From SCTD01 sp963781675 (lineage in GTDB: Bacteria > Actinomycetota > Actinomycetes > Mycobacteriales > SCTD01), in assembly GCA_963781675.1 (NCBI GenBank), contig CAWAGF010000005.1, positions 372,001-436,000 of the forward strand: a stretch of 64,000 bases of DNA, given 5' to 3'. Within the stretch, counting starts at the first letter, position 1. Each line of letters starts with the position of its first letter. Made by a program: the position numbers and the translations under genes. The notes under the pieces are model-generated. The model made no database searches, was not told where the DNA came from, and was given only the letters and a program-made list of their open reading frames with translations. Shown here one piece after another: positions 45,126-54,513 of this stretch.

Positions 45126-47596
45126 CTAGCCGGCGCGGACCCGCCTCGCCGCCACCCCGGCGAGCAGCAGCAGCAGCCCCGCGAGCGCCGCCGCCGAGCC
45201 GGCGCCGGTGGCCGGCAGCGATCCCGTGGCGGGCCCGGTCACGGGTCCGGTCACCGCGGTGGCCGCACGCCCGGAGAAGTACACCGACGTCGGGGACGCC
45301 CCCATGGCCGTGCCGCCGTAGACGACCTTGCCGGAGGCGTCCTGGTAGCGCAGCCAGGTGACGGCGTCCTGGAAGTGCTTCCCGGGCTTGCTGTAGTCGC
45401 AGACGCCGGTCGGGAACGCGGTCCTCAGCGCCTGCTGCTGCTCGGCGGTGAACGTGTCGGCGAAGGACGCCCCGGCGAAGGAGTACTGCTCGATGGGCAT
45501 GGTGTCGCAGTCGAGCCGGTCGTCGGTGAAGCCGACCTTGGCCGGGCCGACGCCGTTGACGAGTGCCCCGTCACCGCCGCCGGCCTCGATGCGCGGCGAG
45601 GAGAAGACGGTGGGGTCGACGGTCGCGTCGCAGAGGCTGAGCGGTGCGTCCGTCCCGCCGGCCGTGACGCAGCGCTCCGCGACGCCGGCCTTGGCGCGCG
45701 CAGCCAGGATCTTCTTGGCCAGCGGCAGCGCGCTGGTGTCGGCCTCGACCGCCGCGAGCCACTCGTCCATCGCGCGGATGGAGTCCTCGACGAAGGACGC
45801 GTCGCCCATCAGCGGCAGCTGGCCCTCCCAGAACACCTGGTTGTCGGCCGTGCCGTGCTCGCGGATCAGCCTGTCCCGCATGGAGTACTTGCGGTAGACG
45901 TCGTGGAAGGCGCCCGGCTCGGGACCGCCGAGGTCGATGATCGCGACCTGGTCCATGTGCGCCGCCGGTGTTCGCCGCGCCGCTGCGGTAGACCCGCTCG
46001 ATCGCGAGCGGGTGCGCGCGGGGTGCGCTCCGCGGTGCGGTTGAAGTCGATGTCGTAGCCGCCGGCGTTGGCGTTCAGCGCGACGAACTGCGCCGGCGTG
46101 AGCGGCGGGCGGCTCGGGTCCTGCACGCCCTCGAGGAAGGCGAGCAGGCCGGACAGGCCGTACTGGATGCCGACGTTGCTGCTGGGCCGGTGGGCCTTGC
46201 CGGTCGGGTCGAGCCCGAAGACGTTGCGCATGTAGTCCTGGATCGTGCAGCGCACGCCCTTGGGATTGCTGGTCTCGTCGTAGACCTGCTCCGGCGCGAG
46301 CCCCGGGCAGGAGCGGCTCGGCTCGGCGCTGTTGGCGATGACGGTGAGGAACGTGATCTGGTTCGCCGGGTTGGCGTGCCCGTAGATCGACGGCCACTGC
46401 GCCGGCGTGATCTGGTGCTCCGGGAACGTCGCCGGGTCCTCCAGGTAGTCGCGCAGCAGCACGTAGTCGAAGTACTGCTGCCCCGAGCTGCGGGAGTCGG
46501 TGAAGCTGCACTGCGGCGTGATCCCCTGGTAGATGCCGGGGTAGGCGTTGGCGAGCTGCTGCTGGACGAGCGAGCCGCCGGAGCAGCCGCTGCCGATCGT
46601 GTAGCGCAGCGGCCCGAAGCGCTCGACCACCATCTCCTTGAGCATCACCAGCGACTCGGCCTGCGTGGCGAGGTTGCAGTTGTGCCCGGCGTTGTCGAGC
46701 GCGTGCGAGGCGACCGCGAAGCCCTGCGACAGCGCGTCCTCGAACAGCACGTCCGGCGCCGCACCCGACTCGTACGACGTGTCGCACGAGGCGCCGTGCG
46801 TGAGGACGAGCTTGTCGGCGTAGCCGGGGTTCGCCGCCGTCGGCCGCGGCTCGCCGCCCTGCGCCGGGTCCCACAGCGCCGCGATCTTGTACTGGTCGCG
46901 CAGGCTGTAGCCGGTCTCGACCCGGACGATGAAGGGCACCTCGTTGCCCTCGTCGGTCGTGGTCGTCGCGACGTCGCTCGAGGGAGCGGCCGGGTCGTAC
47001 GGCTGCAGCCCCGAGCGCACGGGTCCGGCGACGGTGCGGCCCGGCAGGCCCGCCTTCGTCGGGTCGGTCGAGCGGTAGAAGTACGCGACGGTCGGCGCCT
47101 GCGCGCAGTCCGGCCGCTCCGAGCCGTTGGTGCAGGTCCACGGCTGGATCAGCGGGCCCGAGAACACCGGCCCTCCCTGCGGGCTGTTCCGCACCTCCAG
47201 CCGCGCGCCGCTGCCGTCGCGCAGCGTCGCCGTGATGGTGCTCTGCCCGAGGGGCAGCCCGGTGACCAGGCCGCGCAGGCCGGGGCCGGCCGGCACGAAC
47301 GACGTCGACACGTCGCGGCTGCCGACCGTGACGCGCACCGATCCGGGGGCGGTGCCGGCCGGCAGCACGACCTCGACGAGCGCGTCGCCGCCGCTCACGA
47401 GGTCGGCCCGGCCGGACAGCGTGCGCACCTGCACCGGCTGGCCGTTGTCCAGCGGATCGAACGAGGACTGCGCCGGCACCCCGAGCGGGCCGGCCGGCGC
47501 TGCCTGCGCCGCCGTCGCGGCGGGCAGCGTCACGATCCCGGTCCCGGCCAGGAGGGCGAGCCCGAGGGCGAGCAGCGGGCGGCGGGAGGGGTGCAT
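45126..47596 (-). CDS. secreted DUF6351 protein with LPATG sorting signal
   Basis: The protein has about 822 residues. A Sec signal peptide (MHPSRRPLLALGLALLAG ... AAQA) is followed by a long DUF6351 region with GHNC, TIGSGCSGGSLVQQQLANAYP (a nucleophile-elbow-like Gly/Cys/Ser cluster), CSFTDSRSSGQQYFDYV and DYSKPG. The C-terminus is SLPATGAG, a hydrophobic helix (AALAGLLLLLAGVAA) and RRVRAG: a complete sortase sorting signal, so the mature protein should be wall-anchored. Two shifts (about 46017 and 45966) break the frame; removing one C each restores it (TPAHPLAIERVYRSG; NTGAHMDQ). Enzymatic role unknown, esterase-like at most. Confidence 0.82.
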
Positions 47597-47924
47597 GGGG
47601 AGCCTCTCGGGACATGCGCAGGGGGTGCGGGGGATCCTCGCGCACCTGTCGCCGTAGGAGGCGGAGCGGCGGGCGACGGCGGCCGGTGGGGGCCTCTTCC
47701 ACGGTCTTCGACGCCGCCGCCTCCGCCCCTGCCTCGGGGCGGTGCCGCCGTGCAACGCGGTTGGCAGCCGGCCGGGCCGGGAGTAGCGTCCGCGCCTCGG
47801 ACCGACCGGCAGGAGGTGAGCCCCGTGCACGCACGCGCAGCGGGTGCCCCCCTGCCGAGCGCCGCAGCCCCCCTGGGCTAGCCGCCGGTGAGGAGCGCCC
47901 GAAGGCCCTCCCGGAAGGCACTCC
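47597..47924. other. 328-bp divergent intergenic region with one short ORF
   Basis: The space between the DUF6351 gene and the patatin gene holds divergent promoters by necessity; no clear -35/-10 boxes are seen. Its only coding signal is the 18-codon ORF described at 47825. Confidence 0.6.
47825..47881 (+). CDS. possible leader peptide upstream of patatin gene
   Basis: GTG 47825 follows an AGGAGGTGA (47811-47819) that fully complements the 16S anti-Shine-Dalgarno, with 5-nt spacing. The 18-residue peptide is VHARAAGAPLPSAAAPLG, stop at 47879-47881, 43 bp before the patatin ATG. No family recognised. It may be a regulatory upstream ORF or a chance frame. Confidence 0.3.
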   Translation: MHARAAGAPLPSAAAPLG

Positions 47925-48839
47925 ATGACCGCGACACCTGCTCCTCCCCTGCACACCGACCGCCCGGCGCTCCGCGGCGAACGGGCCCTGGTCCTCGGCG
48001 GCGGCGGCTCCACCGGCAACGCCTGGCTGCTCGGCGTCCTCGCCGGGCTCGCCGACGGCGGCACCGACGTGGTGGCCGGCGCCGACCTGCTGGTCGGCAC
48101 GTCCGCCGGCGCCACCGCCGCCGCCCAGGTGTGCGGGGCCGGGCTCGCCGAGCTGTACGAGGCGACCCTCGTCCCGCCGCCGGCCGCGATGACGGTCCGC
48201 GGCGGGACCCGTCCGGCCGTGGGCGCCCACCTGCAGCGGCTGCACGACCTCATCGCCTCCGCCGAGGACGCTGCCGACCTGCGCAAGCGGCTCGGTGCTG
48301 CGGCGCTGGCGCTCGACGCCACCGCGGGCGAGGACGGCTCCGCGCGCTGGCGAGCGGTCGTCGCCGCGCGACTGCCCCGCCACGACTGGCCGGACCGGGA
48401 CCTGCTGCTCACCGCGGTGGACGCGTCGACCGGGGCGCCGGCCGTCCTCCACCGGGGCAGCGGCGCGGACCTCGTCGACACCGTCGCCGCCAGCTGCTCG
48501 AGCCGCGCGGCCTACCGCATCGGTGACCGGCGCTTCCTGGACGGCGGGTTCCGCCGCAACGAGAACGCCGACCTCGCGACGGGCTACGCGCGGGTGCTGG
48601 TGCTGTCGCCGCTGGGCGGCCGGTCGCTGACGCCGCCGAGCTGGGGCCAGCACCTGGCCACGCAGGTCGAGGAGCTGCGGGCCGGCGGCAGCCGCGTGCA
48701 GACGGTGCTCCCCGCGAGCAGCGCGGAGCACCTGCTGGGTGCGAACGCCATGGACCTGTCGCTGCGACCGGCTGCCGCACGGGCGGGCCACGCGCAGGGC
48801 CTCGCCCTTGCTCCGGAGGTCGCCTCCCTCTGGGGCTGA
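47925..48839 (+). CDS. patatin-like phospholipase
   Basis: The 304-residue protein carries the patatin signatures: oxyanion loop ALVLGGGGSTGNAWLLG, nucleophile elbow LLVGTSAGATAA (GxSxG) and the catalytic Asp in RFLDGGF (DGG). It should hydrolyse acyl lipids in the cytosol; there is no signal peptide. ATG 47925 has a weak GGAAGG site. A short upstream ORF at 47825 precedes it. Confidence 0.87.
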   Translation: MTATPAPPLHTDRPALRGERALVLGGGGSTGNAWLLGVLAGLADGGTDVVAGADLLVGTSAGATAAAQVCGAGLAELYEATLVPPPAAMTVRGGTRPAVGAHLQRLHDLIASAEDAADLRKRLGAAALALDATAGEDGSARWRAVVAARLPRHDWPDRDLLLTAVDASTGAPAVLHRGSGADLVDTVAASCSSRAAYRIGDRRFLDGGFRRNENADLATGYARVLVLSPLGGRSLTPPSWGQHLATQVEELRAGGSRVQTVLPASSAEHLLGANAMDLSLRPAAARAGHAQGLALAPEVASLWG

Positions 48840-48883
48840 GGCGGGGCGTCCCCATGGTCAGCGGCCGCCTCACGTGCTAGACA

Positions 48884-48901
48884 CTGAACTACATGGTTCA
48901 G
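48884..48901. promoter_or_regulatory. candidate ArsR-family operator overlapping the start codon
   Basis: CTGAAC (48884-48889) and GTTCAG (48896-48901) form an exact inverted repeat with a 6-bp spacer holding the ArsR start ATG (48893). ArsR regulators commonly autorepress at such sites; this is inference from position. Confidence 0.35.
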
Positions 48902-49372
48902 CATGAGCACGCTCCCCTCGATGCCGCGTTCGTCGCCCTGGCGGACCCGACGCGACGCGGCGTGCTCGAGCAGCTCGGCCGCTCGGAGGCCTCCATCACC
49001 GACCTCGCCGACCGGTTCCACATGACGCTGACCGGCATGAAGAAGCACGTGGCCGTCCTCGAGCGGGTCGGCCTCGTGAGCACCGTGAAGGTCGGGCGCG
49101 TGCGCACCTGCCGGATCGGGACGGCCCGCCTCGAGGACGTGGCGGCGTGGGTCGAGCGGTACCAGCAGGTCTGGGACGCGCGCTTCCGCGCGCTGGACGA
49201 CGTCGTCGAAGCACTTCGACGCAAGGAGGAGACAGATGGACGCACAGCCGCAGGACGAGCCCACGACCCGGCGCCCGGTGGCGGTCGAGCGGACGTCGGA
49301 CCGCGAGGTCAGGGTCACGCGCACCTTCGACGCCTCCGCACGCCTGGTCTTCCAGGCGTGGACGACGCCTGA
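48893..49372 (+). CDS. ArsR-type HTH transcriptional regulator
   Basis: The 159-residue ORF starts LDAAFVALADPTRRGVLEQLG, and the winged helix contains SITDLADRFHMTLTGMKKHVAVLERVGLV. Residues past about 110 (DGRTAAGRAHDPAPGG...) lose coding character and overlap the SRPBCC gene by 137 bp. The real stop may lie near 49235, hidden by a base error near the GGAGGAGACAG. No metal-binding cysteines are apparent. The pair ArsR-SRPBCC is a common actinobacterial two-gene unit. Confidence 0.82.
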   Translation: MVQHEHAPLDAAFVALADPTRRGVLEQLGRSEASITDLADRFHMTLTGMKKHVAVLERVGLVSTVKVGRVRTCRIGTARLEDVAAWVERYQQVWDARFRALDDVVEALRRKEETDGRTAAGRAHDPAPGGGRADVGPRGQGHAHLRRLRTPGLPGVDDA

Positions 49373-49721
49373 GCTGTTCCGCCAGTGGTGGCTGCCCGCC
49401 TCGACCGGCATGACGCTGCAGTCCCTCGACATGGACGCGCGCACCGGTGGCGGCTACCGCCTGGACTTCGGTGGCGGCGCGGAGTTCTTCGGCACCTACC
49501 TCGAGGTGACGCCGTACTCGCGCATCGTGTGGACGAACGACGAGGGCGAGAGCGGCTCGGTCACCACCGTCACGCTCGAGGAGCGGGACGGCACGACGCT
49601 GCTCGTCATGAGCGAGGTGTTCGCCTCCGCAGAGGCCTTCGAGGCCGGGGCCGGCGCGGAGCAGGCGACGCACGAGACGTTCGGCCAGCTCGACGACCTG
49701 CTGGCCCAGCTGCCGGCCTGA
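49236..49721 (+). CDS. SRPBCC/AHSA1-type ligand-binding protein
   Basis: The 161-residue protein has the helix-grip (Bet v 1-like) fold of the AHSA1 group: VRVTRTFDASARLVFQAWTTPELFRQWW and GTYLEVTPYSRIVWTNDEGESG, with VTLEERDGTTLLVM at the core. The family binds hydrophobic ligands in a cavity. It shares a transcript with the ArsR regulator. Ribosome site GGAGGAG precedes ATG 49236. Confidence 0.87.
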   Translation: MDAQPQDEPTTRRPVAVERTSDREVRVTRTFDASARLVFQAWTTPELFRQWWLPASTGMTLQSLDMDARTGGGYRLDFGGGAEFFGTYLEVTPYSRIVWTNDEGESGSVTTVTLEERDGTTLLVMSEVFASAEAFEAGAGAEQATHETFGQLDDLLAQLPA

Positions 49722-49733
49722 GGAGACCGGCGG

Positions 49734-50948
49734 TCAGTCGGGCGGCGGCCCCGTGGGCACGCCCGGCAGGTCCTCCTGGCCCTCCCGTCGGGCCTCGACG
49801 CGGGCGAAGGCATGCGCGATGGGGACGTCGGTCGAGGAGTGGGCGAGGATCGAAGCCAGGATCACGAGGGCCACGAGGTGGAACATGGCCTGGGCCCCTG
49901 GAACGCCGGCTTCGAGGATCAGCAGGCCGTACACCACGGAGGCGAAGCCCTTCGGCCCGAACCACGCCGCGACGGCCTGTTCAGGAAGCGGCAACCCGCT
50001 GCGCAGCAGTGACACGAAGATGGCCAGCGGTCGCGCCAGCACCAGGGCCAGCACGGCGAAGACGTACCCGCGCAGCGGGATCTCGCCGAGGAACGACGGC
50101 GAGATGAGCGCGCCGAAGACCAGGATCGCTGCGAGCTTGAGCAGCTCGGTGACGAGCTCGCCGAACTCGGCGAAGGAGCGCTCCACCTCGGGGGCCATCG
50201 TGGCCACCGTGATGCCAGCGGTGAAGGCAGCGAGGAACAGGTTGCCGTGGGTGGCCTCCGCGATGCCCAGGACCATCAGCCCGATCGAGAGTCCCCCCAG
50301 CGCGGCGTACAGCGGGGTGGCCCCCGTGAAGCGGCTCCGCAGCAGCAGGACCGCGAGGGCCGGGACGACCAGCCCGATGCCGACGCCCAGTCCCAGCTCG
50401 GTGACAAGGTCGACTGCGCCCACCTCGTCCTGCGCCAGCACGGAGATCAGGACCAGGACCACAGGGAGGGCGAGGCCGTCGTTCAGGCCGCTCTCGACGT
50501 TGAGCAGTGAGCGCAGCCGTGCCGGCACCTCGCTCCGGCCGACGATCGCCGAGGCGAAGACCGGGTCGGTCGGGGCGAGGACGGCGCCCACCAGCATGCT
50601 CTGGACCCACGGGAGCCCAGCGACCCAGTGCGCGAGGCCGGCTGTGACGGCGAACGTCAGCGGCATCCCCAGCACGAGCGCGCGCCCCGGCAGGCGCCAG
50701 GCGCGCCGCAGATCGTTGAAGCCGACCCGCATGCCGTCGGTGTACAGGACGCTGAACAGCGCCAGCTCGGCCAGGCCGATGACGAGCTCGTCGTCCGGGA
50801 CGAGGTCGAGGACCCCGGTCGCTCCTGGGCCGAGCAGGACGCCGGCGAGCAGGAAGAGCACTGCCGTGGACAGCACGGTGCGATGTGCCAGCGCTGAGAA
50901 CAGCACGCCGACGAACAGCACCACCGAGAAGGCCAGCAGCAGATCCAT
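49734..50948 (-). CDS. CPA1-type sodium/proton antiporter (NhaP-like)
   Basis: The 404-residue protein has about 12 membrane helices and the CPA1 landmarks: GAVLAPTDPVFASAIV (motif TDP) and LLNVESGLNDGLALP (ESGxND). It should exchange Na+ or K+ for H+ and help with pH and salt tolerance. It follows the second antiporter on the same strand; they may be co-regulated. Start ATG 50948. Confidence 0.9.
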   Translation of the reverse strand: MDLLLAFSVVLFVGVLFSALAHRTVLSTAVLFLLAGVLLGPGATGVLDLVPDDELVIGLAELALFSVLYTDGMRVGFNDLRRAWRLPGRALVLGMPLTFAVTAGLAHWVAGLPWVQSMLVGAVLAPTDPVFASAIVGRSEVPARLRSLLNVESGLNDGLALPVVLVLISVLAQDEVGAVDLVTELGLGVGIGLVVPALAVLLLRSRFTGATPLYAALGGLSIGLMVLGIAEATHGNLFLAAFTAGITVATMAPEVERSFAEFGELVTELLKLAAILVFGALISPSFLGEIPLRGYVFAVLALVLARPLAIFVSLLRSGLPLPEQAVAAWFGPKGFASVVYGLLILEAGVPGAQAMFHLVALVILASILAHSSTDVPIAHAFARVEARREGQEDLPGVPTGPPPD

Positions 50949-51071
50949 CGGTCAGTCCTCACCTGTTGTCGGCCGCTCGTGCGCCCGGCCCGGCCCTGAG
51001 GCCGTACCCGGTGCCGCGCCGCGACCCCTACCCCCGCGGTGGTGCAACCCCCGCGTCCTGCTGCTGTCGAG

Positions 51072-52289
51072 TCACGCCGAGGAGCGCTCCGCGGCCTTGC
51101 GGTACAGGCGACGACCGGGCGCGGCGGTGACACCGTGCACCAGCGTGCTCGCCGCGACGACCAGAGTGCCCGCCGCCCACAGCCGCGAGTCGACCACACC
51201 CTCCTCCGATGCCAGGGCCAGGTAGAACACGGCGCTCACGCCGACCGGGCCGAACCAGCCCAGGAAGACCCCGTCCCGCAGCCTGAGGCCCAGCGGACGC
51301 GCCAGCAGGAGCAGCACGGGCGGCCGTCGCAGGAGCAGGACCAGGACGACGAACAGTGCGCCGCCCACCCCCAGCTCCTGCCACTGCGCCCACGGCAGCA
51401 GCACGCCCAGCAGCAGGAAGACGGGAAGGACGAGGTAGCGGTTCACCGCCTCGTCGACGAGGTCCTGCTCGGCCTCGGTCCCGTCGCCGACGAAGAAGCT
51501 GTACGCGAGCCCGGCGATGAACACGGCCAGGACCCCGTCGGCCTGGAGCAGCCGCGCGATGCCGAGGACCGCTACGGCCAGGAGCAGGGTGACCACGAGC
51601 CGCGAACCGCGGTCCATGTCCGAGCGGTCCTCGGAGCGGTCGAGCAACCGTCCGGTGGCTGCCCCTGCCACGACGCCCACGACGACCGCGACAGCGACCT
51701 GGTAGGCGCCGTCACCCGTGGCAGATCCCGGAGAGCGCCCGAGGGTCAGGGCCACTCCCAGCAGGACGAGCGGCAGCGCCAGTCCGTCGTTGAGTCCCGA
51801 CTCCGTGGACACCACCTGTCGCAGCGCTTCCGGGAGGTGCTCCTCCGCCGGCCTCCCGGTGACGACGCTGGAGGCCAGCACCGGATCGGTCGGCGCGACG
51901 CACGCCCCGAGCAGGATCGCCAACCCGGCAGGAAGCCCCAGCACCCACCATCCCAGCAGCGCCGTACTGGCCGCCATGCCGAGCATGCCTGCCGTCACGA
52001 GCACGGCCGTCGGCGTCAAGACCTGTCGGAGCCCGCGTACCGGGAACCGCAGGGCAACGCCGATCAGGGAGACGGCGAGCAGAAGGCGTGCCACCTCCAG
52101 CAACAGCCCCGCCTGTGAGCTCTCGCCGACGGAGATCAGGTCCAGGACCTGCGGGCCGAGGCTGATGCCGAGCAGCAACGCCAGCAGCGGCTGGCTGACG
52201 GGGAGGTCGCGGATCTTCGACGACATGGCGGCCGTCAGGACCGCGAGAGCGCCGACCGCCGCGTAGCCCAGGTGGAGCTCATCGACCAC
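51072..52289 (-). CDS. second CPA1-type cation/proton antiporter
   Basis: The 405-residue protein (GTG 52289, VDELHLGYAAVGALAVL) shares the APTDPVLASSVV and VSTESGLNDGLALPLV motifs with the antiporter at 49734, but differs elsewhere. About 12 hydrophobic segments are present. It is closest to the CPA1 Na+/H+ exchangers; substrate not determinable. Its downstream neighbour is the first antiporter, 123 bp away. Confidence 0.85.
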   Translation of the reverse strand: MVDELHLGYAAVGALAVLTAAMSSKIRDLPVSQPLLALLLGISLGPQVLDLISVGESSQAGLLLEVARLLLAVSLIGVALRFPVRGLRQVLTPTAVLVTAGMLGMAASTALLGWWVLGLPAGLAILLGACVAPTDPVLASSVVTGRPAEEHLPEALRQVVSTESGLNDGLALPLVLLGVALTLGRSPGSATGDGAYQVAVAVVVGVVAGAATGRLLDRSEDRSDMDRGSRLVVTLLLAVAVLGIARLLQADGVLAVFIAGLAYSFFVGDGTEAEQDLVDEAVNRYLVLPVFLLLGVLLPWAQWQELGVGGALFVVLVLLLRRPPVLLLLARPLGLRLRDGVFLGWFGPVGVSAVFYLALASEEGVVDSRLWAAGTLVVAASTLVHGVTAAPGRRLYRKAAERSSA

Positions 52290-52659
52290 GAGGACTCCTC
52301 GCGTCGCGCTGCCGAGGCGCGTTCCGTCGGAGCGGACGGCGAGCTTCTCGTGGGCCACAGCAGAAGGTGAACGGCACGGTCTGCACCTCCACCCCCGAGC
52401 CCTCCCTGCACCGGCGTTCGACAGCAGCGGCCGGCATGAGGAGCGGCCCCTGCCGTGAGGGTCTGACCGCAGCACTGCGGAGCCAATCCCCCGTCGCACG
52501 ACTGTCATCCGCCGCGGGCAGAGGCGGTGGACCTTGACGCTCCTGTGACGTTGAGGCACGACACGTGATCCGGGCGACGTCGCGGGCAGCACGACACGAG
52601 GAGGCCGACCGGACGGGCCGACACCCCGACGGGCGGTCAGGACGAGGGAGGACGCTGTC
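52290..52659. other. 370-bp intergenic region without a recognised gene
   Basis: Divergent spacer between the second antiporter gene and the small glycine-rich membrane-protein gene. No conserved ORF, tRNA or strong hairpin is visible. Confidence 0.6.
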
Positions 52660-52962
52660 ATGCCAAGAGCACGAGCCGCGCACACGTGGAACCGCAAGTG
52701 GGCAGCCCGGGGCGCCCTCAGCATGGCGCCGCTCGGGGCCCTGACGGCGCTCGTGCTCGCGCTGATCGTGTTCCGGCAGCCGACCCCTGCGCTGATCGCC
52801 TACGCCGCAGGTGGGGCGGGCAGCGCGGTCGTCGGGCTGGTCCTCGGCGGCGCGTTCGGCGCCCTCGCAGGCAGCACCAGGTCGAACGGCCGACGGCAGC
52901 AGCGCGGACAGGCCGCCCGGCGCGCCCGGCCCTGGATCAGGCACATGGCGACCTCGGGCTGA
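52660..52962 (+). CDS. small glycine-rich membrane protein
   Basis: The 100-residue product has a basic N-terminus (MPRARAAHTWNRKW) and two hydrophobic stretches (PLGALTALVLALIVFRQ; ALIAYAAGGAGSAVVGLVLGGAFGALAG), then a basic tail. The Gly-rich second helix suggests a helical-packing membrane protein. Ribosome site GGGAGGA before ATG 52660. Family unknown. Confidence 0.6.
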   Translation: MPRARAAHTWNRKWAARGALSMAPLGALTALVLALIVFRQPTPALIAYAAGGAGSAVVGLVLGGAFGALAGSTRSNGRRQQRGQAARRARPWIRHMATSG

Positions 52963-53014
52963 CGCAGGGCACGACAGCACAGCCCCAGCCGCGCACGACC
53001 TCAAGGAGAACCTC

Positions 53015-53272
53015 ATGATCGGCTTCATCGTCGCGGGCCTCGTCATCGGCGCGCTGGCACGACTCATCAAGCCCGGCAAGCAGAACCTCGGGCTGCTGCC
53101 GACCCTGCTCCTGGGCCTGGCGGGTTCGGTCATCGGCGGCCTCATCGCCAACGTCCTCGGCACGGGCGGCATCTTCGAGCTGAACGTCCTGGGCTTCGTC
53201 GTCGCGGTCGTTGCCGCCGTTCTGCTCATCGGCGTCGCCGAGGGCGCGAGCGGGCGCAGCCGCCAGCACTAG
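53015..53272 (+). CDS. GlsB/YeaQ/YmgE-family stress membrane protein
   Basis: The 85-residue protein starts MIGFIVAGLVIGALARLIKPG and has three membrane segments with GxxxG motifs, typical of the transglycosylase-associated (GlsB) family, which is induced by envelope or general stress in other bacteria. Ribosome site AAGGAG precedes ATG 53015. It is 52 bp after the glycine-rich membrane gene. Confidence 0.87.
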   Translation: MIGFIVAGLVIGALARLIKPGKQNLGLLPTLLLGLAGSVIGGLIANVLGTGGIFELNVLGFVVAVVAAVLLIGVAEGASGRSRQH

Positions 53273-53341
53273 GGGGCACGTCGCGTCGGCCCCGCGCGTA
53301 GCGTGCGGGAGCCGGAAGCGGACCACGGCGGGGGCGAGGGG

Positions 53342-54376
53342 GTGTGCGTGCTGCTGCGGCGGGAGGTGGCACCCACGGCAGCTGCTGCCGCCATCCTGCT
53401 CGCTGTGGTCATCGCCGACGCGGCCACTGCACGGGCCACGGTGCTGGTCAGCCTGGTCGTCACGGCCCCCCTGCTGACCGCTGCCTTCACCAGGCCGGGC
53501 GTGACAGCGGCGGTCGCCGGCGCCGCCGTCCTGGCGGCGTTGCTGCGCCTGCCCTGGGACGCACAGGGCGCCACTGACGTCGTGCGCGTCACGTCGATCT
53601 CGGCGAGCTCGGTGCTGGCGGTCTTCATCGCGAGGCGACGGGAGGACCGTGAGCGGGACCTGTCTCAGATGACGCGGGTCGCGGACGTCGCGCAGAGCGC
53701 AGTGCTCTGGCCCGTACCCCCGCGCGTGCGGGACCTGGACTTCACGGCCCGGTACGTCTCGGCGACCGCGTCCGCCCGGATCGGCGGTGACCTGTACGAG
53801 GTCGTCGACTCGCGTTTCGGCGTGCGCCTGATCGTCGGTGACGTCCGAGGTCACGGCCTGCCGGCTGTGCGCCTTGCGGCGGCCGTGCTGGGCTGCTTCC
53901 GCGAGGCCGCCCACGACCGTGAGGACCTGCAGGACGTGGTGGTGGCGCTCAACGCCACGGTGGCCCGTCTGGCCGGCCCGGAGGACTTCGTCACGGCGGC
54001 TGTCCTGCAGCTGGACGGGGGCAGCGGTCAGATCATGTCCTGCGGCCACCCGGCACCGCTCCGGTCCACGACGCAGAGCAGCGGCACCCTGGACGTGGAG
54101 ACCTCGGACCTCCCGCTAGGGCTCGGGGCAGGACAGGGCAGCACACCCACGTCCTTCACGCTGCCGCCCGGCGGCCGTCTCCTGCTGCACACCGACGGTC
54201 TGCTCGAGGGCAGGGATGCCGCGGGCGACTACTTCCCGGCCGGGACGTGCTTCGCCGCTCTCGCGCAGGTCCACCGGACCGAGGTCCTCGATGCGCTGCT
54301 GGGCCAGCTCACCGACTGGTGTGGTGGCCACATCGCTGACGACGTCGCCCTGCTCCTGGTCGAACGATCAGGGTGA
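53342..54376 (+). CDS. membrane-anchored SpoIIE/RsbU-type PP2C phosphatase
   Basis: The N-terminal third has three or four membrane helices (AAAAAILLAVVIADAA; VLVSLVVTAPLLTAAF; AVAGAAVLAALLRL), then a PP2C-type domain: RIGGDLYEVVDSRFGVRLIVGDVRGHGLPAVRLAAAVLG, MSCGHPAPLR, LLLHTDGLLEGRD and DDVALLLVER. Metal-binding Asp residues are kept (GGD, VGD, DDV). It should dephosphorylate an antagonist in a stress signalling path. Start is unsure among GTG 53342, 53348 and 53303. Confidence 0.82.
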   Translation: MCVLLRREVAPTAAAAAILLAVVIADAATARATVLVSLVVTAPLLTAAFTRPGVTAAVAGAAVLAALLRLPWDAQGATDVVRVTSISASSVLAVFIARRREDRERDLSQMTRVADVAQSAVLWPVPPRVRDLDFTARYVSATASARIGGDLYEVVDSRFGVRLIVGDVRGHGLPAVRLAAAVLGCFREAAHDREDLQDVVVALNATVARLAGPEDFVTAAVLQLDGGSGQIMSCGHPAPLRSTTQSSGTLDVETSDLPLGLGAGQGSTPTSFTLPPGGRLLLHTDGLLEGRDAAGDYFPAGTCFAALAQVHRTEVLDALLGQLTDWCGGHIADDVALLLVERSG

Positions 54377-54513
54377 GGACGACTCCGCAGCCAGGGGCAT
54401 GAGGTCGTCCGCCTCCTCTTGGTCCCACACGATCCGCGACACGGTCCGCGGCCTCCGCATCGTCGTTCCCGCTGCACCCGAGCCGCTCTCGTGAGGTGGT
54501 CGGGCGGTGCACC

